From Trichomonas tenax (Eukaryota; Parabasalia; Trichomonadida; Trichomonadidae): 24,897 bases of DNA. A model generated the notes under the pieces. The model was not told where the DNA came from. It searched no databases and saw nothing but the letters and a program-made list of their open reading frames with translations. This document shows positions 15,801 to 23,804 of the stretch, one piece after another. The stretch spans positions 1 through 24,897 of the forward strand of contig JALKBU010000781.1 of NCBI GenBank assembly GCA_023091735.1. The letters are read 5' to 3'. The position numbers and the translations under genes are program-made. Within the stretch, counting starts at the first letter, position 1, and each line of letters starts with the position of its first letter.

Positions 15801-16898
15801 TTATTCGTCGATTGTGATTGCCTTGTTCGGGCAGCGTGAGTAGCAAAGACCGCACTTGAAGCACTTATCTGGGTAGACACGAGCAACGGCATCAACGACC
15901 TTGATGGCGTCATAGCAGCAAGAAATCTCGCACTGTGAGCAGCCAACGCAGTTCTCTTCGATGACCTTCGGTGGCTTTGTCTGCTTTGTCTCTGCCTGCT
16001 TGTGGGCGAGGCCGATAAGCTGGTTGACATCCTTGATGTTGTGCTGTGTCATCCAGTCGATCATTTCGCCTGTGATACGGCTGAAAGCTTCTCTGCCAGA
16101 GACAATAGCAGATGTGCAAATGCCAACACCAGAAGCGCCGGCCATCAAGAACTCGATAGCGTCTGTACCTGTTGAGCAGCCGCCAACGCCGATGACTGGG
16201 ATCTTGACTGTCTTGCAGACATCATAGACAACACGCATAGCGAGTGGCTTAAGAGCTGGGCCAGAAACCCAACCATACTTTGTTGAAGAGCCCATAACGG
16301 AGCGTCCCAAGCGTTCGATGTCGAGAGCGAGTGTTGGTCCGAATGAGTTGACAGCAACGATGCCGGATGCGCCAGCCTGCTCAGCAGCCAAAGCGGCCTT
16401 GTGAGCATCTCTGAATGGAGAAAGCTTAACGAGGACTGGCTTTCCACCAGTGCCGTTGATAGCTGCCTTGATTGCGTCCTGCATTGGCTTTGGATCGTCA
16501 GAGATGTAGTGTGTTGAGAGTTCGATCGCATCAGCAAATGGAGCAACCTTTGGTGCCATTTCGGCGACTTCCTCAGCTGTGTAGCCCATGGAGACGACGA
16601 GTGGCATCTTTGCCTTGTTGCATGCCTCACGGATCTTTGGATACTCATATTTAATCCACTGTTCTGGCTCCAACTCAGTCCAAAGCTCTGTATTCAAGAA
16701 GTACTTGTGTACCTTGTGCTCGAACATGTTTGGCTGTGGAACTTTCGCGGCCTTTGTCGAGATAGTCTTCGTGACCATGACACCGCAGCCGCCTTTGATG
16801 CAGTCGATGCAGGCCTTAGCGTCGCGGACTGGTGGGCCAGGAGCTGGCATCAGAGGGTTCTTAACGTCGTAGCCGAGGAACTTTGTTTTAAGAGACAT
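15801..16898 (-). CDS. Dihydropyrimidine-dehydrogenase-like (PreA-type) FMN/Fe-S oxidoreductase
   Basis: The protein has 365 residues. Residues 1-300 form a dihydroorotate-dehydrogenase-like TIM barrel that should bind FMN (NPLMPAPGP 14-22, VTKTIS 42-47, VLVKLSP 155-161, GVGGCSTGTDAIEF 237-250, AGASGVGICTS 253-263). The C-terminus carries two 4Fe-4S clusters: CVGCSQCEISC (317-327) and CFKCGLCYSRC (346-356). This matches the C-terminal half of dihydropyrimidine dehydrogenase and bacterial PreA. The active-site stretch that normally reads NxSCPH is here ELSTHYIS (126-133), with no catalytic Cys, so the substrate may differ. I chose the ATG at 16898, 3 bases inside the open frame and ~10 bases after an initiator-like element. 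Codons are C-ending and the stop is TAAA. The N-terminal half of the usual enzyme is not in this window. Confidence 0.88.
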   Translation of the reverse strand: MSLKTKFLGYDVKNPLMPAPGPPVRDAKACIDCIKGGCGVMVTKTISTKAAKVPQPNMFEHKVHKYFLNTELWTELEPEQWIKYEYPKIREACNKAKMPLVVSMGYTAEEVAEMAPKVAPFADAIELSTHYISDDPKPMQDAIKAAINGTGGKPVLVKLSPFRDAHKAALAAEQAGASGIVAVNSFGPTLALDIERLGRSVMGSSTKYGWVSGPALKPLAMRVVYDVCKTVKIPVIGVGGCSTGTDAIEFLMAGASGVGICTSAIVSGREAFSRITGEMIDWMTQHNIKDVNQLIGLAHKQAETKQTKPPKVIEENCVGCSQCEISCCYDAIKVVDAVARVYPDKCFKCGLCYSRCPNKAITIDE

Positions 16899-16899
16899 C

Positions 16900-16908
16900 A
16901 AATAATGA
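16900..16908 (-). promoter_or_regulatory. Initiator-like element of the flavoprotein gene
   Basis: On the minus strand TCATTATTT lies immediately before the ATG at 16898, giving a leader of about 8 bases. It fits TCAYTWYT. Confidence 0.6.
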
Positions 16909-17030
16909 TCAGTTCACATCATCCTTATCGGTGCTGTGAAAAAATACGATGCGTAATTCAATCGCTGAAGGAGGAGGTGAACCTGGTTTTGTTTTGAATA
17001 AATTCCAAATGATTTCAAATCTAAAATCAT

Positions 17031-17042
17031 AAAAGTGACAAT
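17031..17042 (+). promoter_or_regulatory. AAAAGTGACAAT element
   Basis: Exact 12-mer shared with the tandem copies before the PIAS-like gene. It lies 133 bp upstream of the flavoprotein ATG, on the opposite strand. Confidence 0.4.
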
Positions 17043-17172
17043 AACTTCATTTTTGCTATTTCTTACACATATATGTGAATTATGTTGATGATGCCAAGTC
17101 AAACGATTTTGGCCGATAATTCGGTAATTATGATAGAAATTGATAATGATAGATTATTTTGACACATAAAAA

Positions 17173-17183
17173 TTTACATGACA
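17173..17183 (+). promoter_or_regulatory. TTTACATGACA element
   Basis: Exact copy, about 275 bp upstream of the flavoprotein start. Confidence 0.4.
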
Positions 17184-17635
17184 TAAAGTGGTGGAAATTT
17201 TATAATTTTTAAAAGCTTTTTTTCAGCCCAGCATTGATATAAAGATACTTTTTACCCTTGTGCACTATACTTTGATAGTATGGAGAACATTAATGAAGCA
17301 ACATCAATATTATTCATTTTTTCACACCTTTTGAGTTTTCATTCCAAAATGTCTTCTTGCTTCCTTTTAAAATAGGATAGCAATATTGTATTCATCCGTC
17401 TCTACTCATTCTATGTTTCTCCAAATGTGGTCTCTTCTTGAAAAGAAGATATAAAATTCAACAACTTCCTCGTGTTCACTTTTTTTCCACTTTTGCCAAT
17501 CATTGGAAGAGTTATAGTCACATTGATTACAAAAGCAGATGCTAATATATGTGTAATTATAATCACAAATGCTAATGGTATATCTACCTGGTGATATTTT
17601 AGGATATAAATATGATTCCTAAAAAATTGGCAACA

Positions 17636-17690
17636 CAATTCGAATTGGGTCTGCGATTTTAGCGAATTGGCCCATTTTTGCTAATTCGCT
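17636..17690. repeat. Two adjacent dyads with AATTCG cores
   Basis: CAATTCGAATTG (17636-17647) is a perfect palindrome. AGCGAATT (17661-17668) and AATTCGCT (17683-17690) form an 8-bp inverted repeat with a 14-base spacer. They lie ~150 bp beyond the 3' end of the ankyrin gene. Confidence 0.45.
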
Positions 17691-17836
17691 CATCCATAGC
17701 TAATAATAAAGATTCATGCAAAAAATATCACCAAAATTATCTATGGTTGATATATTGTATATTTCAAGTTTAGATTTCATTATACCATCAATACAAATAA
17801 AAAGTTTAAAAGAATACAACAAAAAACAAATGAAAA

Positions 17837-19201
17837 CTATTCTTGAGTTGCATCTATTGCCATCTTCCCATATCTGTTCTTGATGCTTTTGTTCAAGTTC
17901 GGAAGTTTGAGGAGGAAATTGATAATTCCGATGTTTCCCTGCTGAGCAGCGAGGTGAAGAGGCGTATTTCCAGCATCATCCTGAACGTTTGGATCAAAAT
18001 TTGGTAGCATGGAAAGTATCTTCACAACAAATAAGTTGTCGTTGAAGGCTGCAAGATGTGTTGGACTTTGCCCGTCACAATTTTTAGTTTTTGGTGATGC
18101 CCCATTTTGTATACAAGTTAGTAAAATGTTGACATTATTTGTGGAGGCGCAAACAAGCAAACTCTTATTCAACAAATCCTGTTTCTTCTCATTGTCTTCA
18201 ATCAAGTCCAATATATACTCGAATGCCTGAATTGATCTGTGATTAGCTGCAATCGGTAAGAAATCTGTGACAGCAATCATTCTGTCATGAAATGCTTTGA
18301 TAACAGTCAAAGATCCGCTGGCTGCCGCATAAGCACCAGGCGAAGTTCCGCTAGAATCAGGATTTCTAAAATCTGCCTTCATTGTCATCATCCAACTTAG
18401 TGCTTTGAATGATCCGCATCTCGCAGCAATTTGAGCGAGTGTGCATTTTCTTGAGTCGAATGGTATTGGATCGAACGGAGAGAACTCAACGAGCTCATCA
18501 AGTTGCTTCTTTGAGGCACTTCTAATTCTAGTTCTGTCATCATTCCTTGCTGCGTATTGATACGATTCTTTCCCGTATCCATATAAAATCTTTTCTTCAA
18601 CTCCCTGCCATTTTATGTCACTTTCAGATGATCTAGATATGATATCTTTGAATTCTACTTTAACAAGATCAGAGTATGTTGGTCCTAATCCTCGTAGTTT
18701 ACGGACATTCATGCATAATTCGCGAAAGACATCAAGATGGTTTCTTTCAATAAATCTACCAAAGGTGAAGAAGAACAGAAGGTACTGATTAGACAATTGC
18801 ATCGGAAAGTTTGCTATTGCTGAAATAATATCTTCTAACGAAATTAAATTATGGTCAAAGAAGTATTTAAGCATTCTCAAATGAACACATTTAGTGCGTG
18901 TATCTGATGCAGGGAGTATTAATTTTGCTATTACTAAAGGCAAAAGATTTGGAAGTGATTGCGAGAGGAGTTCAACAAATTTTGAATATATTTCTATAAC
19001 TGTGAAGTTCATGATGGCAGAATATAGTATATCCTGACAAATGTAAACTAATCCAGTTTGTGATTTCGATAATTTTAGATTTAAAATTATTTCGATTGAT
19101 TCTTCGAGATTGTCCTCCTTCAGCTCCGCCAGAGTCGTCTGAAGGTGAACGATGGGCGTGGCAATTTTGCAGATTTCTTTGGAAATCCCAAATTTCATCA
19201 T
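17837..19201 (-). CDS. Ankyrin-repeat protein
   Basis: The protein has 454 residues. Residues 1-240 are helical with no repeat I can name, as in many trichomonad ankyrin proteins with an all-helical N-terminal region. About six ankyrin repeats follow (roughly 253-282, 285-313, 315-343, 344-373, 376-406, 410-440). The last two are clearest (DGQSPTHLAAFNDN; DDAGNTPLHLAAQQGN, then INFLLKLPN). Such repeats bind partner proteins, and no catalytic domain is present. There is no signal peptide or membrane segment. The frame begins with two consecutive ATGs, and no clear initiator is seen. TTTACATGTCA-type elements lie 142-173 bp upstream. The stop is TAG, without the TAAA seen in the highly expressed genes. 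This is a large paralogous family in Trichomonas, so the exact partner cannot be inferred. Confidence 0.9.
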   Translation of the reverse strand: MMKFGISKEICKIATPIVHLQTTLAELKEDNLEESIEIILNLKLSKSQTGLVYICQDILYSAIMNFTVIEIYSKFVELLSQSLPNLLPLVIAKLILPASDTRTKCVHLRMLKYFFDHNLISLEDIISAIANFPMQLSNQYLLFFFTFGRFIERNHLDVFRELCMNVRKLRGLGPTYSDLVKVEFKDIISRSSESDIKWQGVEEKILYGYGKESYQYAARNDDRTRIRSASKKQLDELVEFSPFDPIPFDSRKCTLAQIAARCGSFKALSWMMTMKADFRNPDSSGTSPGAYAAASGSLTVIKAFHDRMIAVTDFLPIAANHRSIQAFEYILDLIEDNEKKQDLLNKSLLVCASTNNVNILLTCIQNGASPKTKNCDGQSPTHLAAFNDNLFVVKILSMLPNFDPNVQDDAGNTPLHLAAQQGNIGIINFLLKLPNLNKSIKNRYGKMAIDATQE

Positions 19202-19342
19202 AAAATCTTTAAAAAACTAAATTCAATACTTTATACTGGTCGTTAAAATCTGTTAACGGCAAAATTATTTTGTTTATGGATTTTACTCATGATACAGAAT
19301 TTATTTTTCAACTTTTTGAAAGTCTTTTTTGGAAAGCAAAAT

Positions 19343-19374
19343 TTTACATGTCAGAATATCAAATTTACGTGTCA
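19343..19374 (+). promoter_or_regulatory. TTTACATGTCA pair between ankyrin gene and AAA pseudogene
   Basis: TTTACATGTCA (19343-19353) and the one-mismatch TTTACGTGTCA (19364-19374) are 21 bp apart, with ATATCA between them. They lie 142-173 bp upstream of the ankyrin gene (other strand) and just before the first recognisable codon of the pseudogene. Confidence 0.5.
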
Positions 19375-19411
19375 TTTTCAGACATACATATATAGATTTA
19401 CAATTCACAGC

Positions 19412-20857
19412 AAGATTGCTTTAATTGTTGGAGGCCCAGGATGTGGTAAATCCACATTAAGTTAGGCAACTTGATTTAGTTTTATTTTCATCACAATTAG
19501 AATTCAATGAATATGATCATCTCAAGGACGTTTTTTCTTTCTTGGAAGATGGCATCATTGTCTTAGATGATATTGATATTCTTAACGCTCATCCAAAAGC
19601 AACATCTACTGTCTTTGAAAAGATTAACTCATGCCACAACAAACATATTATTATTATTGTTATTGCCACATCACGCACATCACCATATTCTTTTCTCCCA
19701 GAGATGCCATCTTCTTTTGAAACATCAATATCGTTTGGTGCACTCACATATTACGAAAGGTTCGAAACATTATCTCAGTTGAATCTGACTGACAAAAAGA
19801 AAGAATTCATCGCAAAAGATAATTCCAGTTTATCAACCTTCTCCGAACAATTGCGACTTCAGAAAAGCCGATGATGCTTCGGCATTCATCATCTGAAGTT
19901 CCTGTTGTTTGTAGATACGAAAATGAATAAAAGGAAGTTAAATTGATTTTAGATGTTACTTTTTATAACAATGAGAATCGCCATAAAATGCTTCAATATA
20001 ACGGTGTATTATTACACGGACCTTCTGGAAATGGAAAATCTCTTATTGTCAAGAAGCTGGCCTCACCCTTTGATGTTCCATTCTTCATTGTATAATTCAA
20101 TAAGATTCTTTTTCCCAAGCGTTGTTATCATTGAAGATATCGATGCTTTAGGTGGTAAAAGATCAGATGAAAGCAGTGTTGGTGGAAGAGTTCTTTCTGC
20201 TTTACTTAATAAGATTGATGGTGTAACATCAAAATCAAAAGTTGTTGTCATTGCAACAACAAATGCAATAAATCTTGTTGATTCAGCTCTTGTTAGACCA
20301 GGAAGATTTGACAGACAGTCTAAGTTTATTACAACATTTGAAAGGTTGAATACCACTCGCTGAGGATGTAAGTATTGATGAACTTGTGAAGATATGCAAT
20401 GGCATGAATTGAAGTGAGATCCAATCTTTCTTCAGATTTGCTGCTTTGAAGGCACTTAGAGACAGTCAAAATGTCGTTTCAATGAAATACTTCATTGATG
20501 GAAAAGAGAGAATACAGGAGAGAAAGATAGCTATGAATTTGTTGAGGAAGAAATAGAGTTGAAATTTGAATGGACGGGAAAGCTTATTATGAATCGAAAT
20601 CACTAGTATTTATAGCCCAAGCTAGCATTCTAAATGGAACCGAAATTAAAATGGTTGGAATTTAAGTCTTGACGTTAAATGATAAATAAAAACGTGCTAT
20701 CACATTGCCAGATCATTTGCAATTAGAATTGATCTAAACCGTTGTTGTTGATGCCATTTTTGAAATTGTATTAGTTTATCCATTTGATCAGAATTTGAAT
20801 AATTAAAATATCGATTTTGAGCAATTTGTGGAGTGGGAAGTTAAAACACAGGAATAA
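19412..20857 (+). pseudogene. Decayed tandem AAA+ ATPase (CDC48/PEX1/SPATA5-like)
   Basis: Two AAA modules are readable in shifting frames. Module 1 has Walker A GGPGCGKST (19430-19456), then a one-base shift and a TAG in the old frame (19463). Walker B follows (IIVLDDIDIL, about 19554-19583), open to 19874. After another shift and a TAA (19928), module 2 has Walker A GPSGNGKS (20018-20041). It then has a stop near 20092 and a shift with apparent loss of the stretch between the Walker motifs. Next come Walker B VVIIEDIDA, sensor-1 VVVIATTN and RPGRFDR. A third frame continues (PLAEDVSIDELVKICNG) with a TGA at 20410. A weaker trailing region to 20857 carries more in-frame stops. The N-terminal domain is absent. 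At least four frame changes and several stops make it non-functional. Confidence 0.85.
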
Positions 20858-21128
20858 TATATTAATTTCATACAATATTATAGTCTCGTTAGCTTTGCGA
20901 TTTGAATGAGATCGGCAATCATGATCAAAATCTGGGTAATCGATCATGATAGGTTAATAAATGGATGCAAAGCTTGTTTATCATACAGACGATGCGTGCT
21001 CAATGGCGAATAATATTTTTTCAATTCTATCGCTATCAAAAATGTTAATTAACCAAAAATTTGCAGTGTATGGACATATCTCAAACGAAAACAAACGTGA
21101 ATAGATGAAAATCTCACTATCAAATTAA

Positions 21129-21159
21129 TGTCATGTAATCAACTAATTTGACATGTAAG
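21129..21159 (-). promoter_or_regulatory. Two near-copies of TTTACATG(T/A)CA
   Basis: On the minus strand these read ATTACATGACA (21129-21139) and CTTACATGTCA (21149-21159), each with one mismatch, 20 bp apart. They lie about 500 bp upstream of the B56 gene. Confidence 0.35.
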
Positions 21160-21392
21160 GAACTTTTGATAATTTTTCAACCTCATTTTTTAAATATTAT
21201 GCATAGTCATAATCTGCTTAATAAAAATATAGCATTGAAAATGCAATTTGTATGAAAAGCATAAAAAGAATGGTGTTAAGATTATTATTTCATTATTTAT
21301 AGCTATAAATGTTTAAAGTAAACATATTGATGAAGAAGAATAAGTTTAATATTTAATAGAAAGTGGTGAAATGAATAAAATAAAATCATTTT

Positions 21393-21403
21393 TGCCATGT
21401 AAA
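21393..21403 (-). promoter_or_regulatory. Near-copy TTTACATGGCA
   Basis: One mismatch to the recurrent element and identical to the copy at 8602-8612, but reversed. It lies 260 bp upstream of the B56 gene. Confidence 0.35.
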
Positions 21404-21640
21404 ATATCTTTTTTAACAGAAGTATTCAATTCTTTCTTCAGAATCATAAAAAATTAATTTCGGTAGATCTAGGAAATCATTGGCGAATAAATAATCAAAA
21501 GTTTTCAAAAGTGAGCTTTGCATTCAATAGTTTGATAATATTTCAACATGATAAAAATGTAAAAAAATTTTCTCACAAAAAAGTTTACAACTTAAATATA
21601 TCTATTTGATGTTTTTATATATAAATTTCAACAAAAAAAA

Positions 21641-21653
21641 TCACTTTTTATAA
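21641..21653 (+). promoter_or_regulatory. Initiator-like element of the B56 gene
   Basis: TCACTTTTTATAA fits the trichomonad initiator and lies about 20 bases before the ATG at 21663. Confidence 0.55.
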
Positions 21654-21662
21654 TCAAAAATC

Positions 21663-23111
21663 ATGTTGAAGCAAAAACTTAGTACTCCAAAACTGATAAT
21701 ACCGCGACGGCGGACGAAGTCACAGCAATCTTCGCCGATATCGCTCAAACCATTGACGGATCCGATCTCTAATTCCAAGTCTCAGCCTGTTAGCGATCCG
21801 GAAATGCAAGATATAAAAGTCTTCTACACATCTCACAGAAATTTTTCGTGTAATGATATCGAAATAGTCATGACAAAGCCATTTCCAGAGCTCCCGCCAA
21901 AAGATTGTAAAATGTTTTTTAAGACCAAATGCAACGAATGCGCAAAGATCTGCGATTTTTCAAACCCGAACAAAGACATGCAAGCGAAAGGGACAAAAAT
22001 CATTCTACTCAAACACATAATTGCTAGTTATCAAATACCTCATATTGCGAGAGCGTTATCTCAAGAAATGTACCAAGCGTTCTACAATATGATAGGAAGC
22101 AACATATTTCGCGAGTTCCCACCCGTTAAAATCATCGATTTACACGATGGATCGATACCAGATGTTCAAGATGCTGCATGGGCTCACTTGTCGATAGTAT
22201 ACGAAGCACTGAAAGGTATGCTTGAGATTGGCAGCTCGCCTGACTTTCCTCCTAACTTCGTTCAAAATATCGTTCGTAATTTTTATTCGTTTGATAGCCG
22301 TGAGAGGCAGCAAGTATGCAATACGTTGATAGCATTGAGCAACAAATTCCCTCAATATAGAACGCCGATAAGAAAGAAAGTTATGGAAATTTTATCATCA
22401 AATTATTGTGCTGCTGCCATTTTAGACTGGATGTCCAGTTACGTTAATGGACTTCCTGTTCCTTTCAAACAAGATTCGATTGATATGTTTACAAAAGTTT
22501 TATTACCTTTACATACTTTACCAAATTTTTGCGATTTCGCTAGGCAACTGCAATTATTGATCTACACGTGTCTCGTCAAACAACCAGAGCTTTTCCCAAT
22601 CGCTGCAAATTTTTTAATGACACATTGGCCTATTTCTAGTGTTTACAAACAACTTTCATTCATAGATGAGTTAGATACAATCTTCGTTAAGTATAGTCAA
22701 GCGAGTCAATTGCTTCATTTCCAAATGTATTTCCGATTTATTTGTAATTTATTGAATGATCAAAGTTATCAAGTATCTGATAAAGCAATGTCTATTATAT
22801 CGAACAAAGGATACTACCAACTCATTAGAGACCACTCTAATGGTATAATTTTCAATTTAGTTACTGCATTGCTTGATTTATCAGCGAATCATTGGAACCT
22901 TGAAGCAAGGAAGAAATCAAGAACGTCTCTCGCTTTATTAGAATCATATGATGCAACGAATTATAAGAAATCAGTTGAAGCTCAAAAGATTATGAACACA
23001 CGAAGAAAAGCGCAACTTGGCGTATGCAAATCTACATGGCAGAGGGTCATTGATGAAGCCAAATTTAATGATAAGTCTATCTCCCATGTTAACATCGATC
23101 TTGTTGTTTGA
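21663..23111 (+). CDS. PP2A B56 (B') regulatory subunit
   Basis: This 482-residue protein is a B56-family subunit, which directs protein phosphatase 2A to its substrates. Residues 1-45 are basic, Ser/Pro-rich and probably disordered. The HEAT-like B56 solenoid covers ~50-435. Family landmarks in order: DVQDAAWAHLSIVYE (167-181), FDSRERQQV (210-218), LPLH (281-284), HWP (321-323), FIDELDTI (333-340), YQVSDKAM (369-376), HWN (410-412) and LALLESYD (423-430). The segment lining the LxxIxE peptide pocket reads TLIALSNKF (221-229) where human B56 reads TLHRIYGKF, so key pocket residues differ. Arg233 matches human B56-gamma Arg197. The TCACTTTTTATAA just upstream and the first ATG fix the start. 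The stop is TGA. Confidence 0.95.
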   Translation: MLKQKLSTPKLIIPRRRTKSQQSSPISLKPLTDPISNSKSQPVSDPEMQDIKVFYTSHRNFSCNDIEIVMTKPFPELPPKDCKMFFKTKCNECAKICDFSNPNKDMQAKGTKIILLKHIIASYQIPHIARALSQEMYQAFYNMIGSNIFREFPPVKIIDLHDGSIPDVQDAAWAHLSIVYEALKGMLEIGSSPDFPPNFVQNIVRNFYSFDSRERQQVCNTLIALSNKFPQYRTPIRKKVMEILSSNYCAAAILDWMSSYVNGLPVPFKQDSIDMFTKVLLPLHTLPNFCDFARQLQLLIYTCLVKQPELFPIAANFLMTHWPISSVYKQLSFIDELDTIFVKYSQASQLLHFQMYFRFICNLLNDQSYQVSDKAMSIISNKGYYQLIRDHSNGIIFNLVTALLDLSANHWNLEARKKSRTSLALLESYDATNYKKSVEAQKIMNTRRKAQLGVCKSTWQRVIDEAKFNDKSISHVNIDLVV

Positions 23112-23783
23112 AGAATCTTTTTGTTAATTTTTTTTGTTTATTTGTTTTGTTATGTTATAAATAGAGTTAATTTATGAATATTCATTTTTCCTTCATGAAA
23201 TAGATTGGAAGAATTCCTCATAAAGTAATAAAAAAATATTGCTGGAGATTTTAAAAATGAATGTTTGTCTTCACTTTCGTTATCTAAATTGATATGATCG
23301 TTATAAATAAGATGTTAGCCTTTATTGACGCTATGTATATAATTAACGATGAATAAGAACATCATATATCAAAATTGAATCAAAGTTCAAAATATTTTTA
23401 ATAATTGAGCTATAGAATATCGATAAACTATATTTCAAAATATAACTATTTATATTATAAGAAGAATTATAGTTCATTTAATGAAATTTTAGAGATCTTA
23501 ATTGAATTGTGATACAGTGGGCCTTTATTTGAAATATAAAATAAGAAGATCAATGATTAAATGCTGGTGATGATGAGAATTGACGAAGCCAACTTGATTA
23601 AAAGTTGGAGCTATAATATGAAAGTTTGTTCAAGAATCGTTTATAGAATAGAAAGCCTGAACTGTGAAGGTGTGTTTGACAAGAAGAATGCGAAATGTGA
23701 AACAATTGAAACTAAAAGGTCGCTATTTTTTGTTGTTATTTGGATGTTTTACGCCGAATCGAATCTAAATCTCCAATTTTCAT
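23112..23783. other. Intergenic, nothing recognised
   Basis: AT-rich. The open frame at 23561-23881 overlaps the start of the next gene in another frame and is judged a shadow. Confidence 0.55.
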
Positions 23784-23795
23784 TCATTTTTTTCA
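23784..23795 (+). promoter_or_regulatory. Initiator-like element of the repeat-protein gene
   Basis: TCATTTTTTTCA lies about 19 bases before the ATG at 23805 and fits the trichomonad initiator. It supports that start. Confidence 0.55.
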
Positions 23796-23804
23796 AAAAA
23801 ATTT

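Larger units (their letters stand above)
16909..17836. other. Intergenic between two minus-strand genes
   Basis: No gene is recognised; a 75-codon TTG-initiated frame at 17411-17638 is probably chance. It holds one AAAAGTGACAAT, one TTTACATGACA, and two close dyads at 17636-17690. Confidence 0.5.
20858..21640. other. Intergenic with a dyad and scattered elements
   Basis: No gene is seen. ATCATGATC (20918-20926) and GATCATGAT (20942-20950) form a perfect 9-bp inverted repeat with a 15-base spacer. TTTACATG-type elements are listed separately. Confidence 0.5.

Noticed and set aside
15728..16997. Several ORFs on both strands over the flavoprotein gene
   Set aside because: Shadows of the GC-biased coding sequence.
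17411..17638. 75-codon minus-strand ORF with a hydrophobic stretch
   Set aside because: Starts only with TTG, and the hydrophobic stretch is expected from AT-rich codons.
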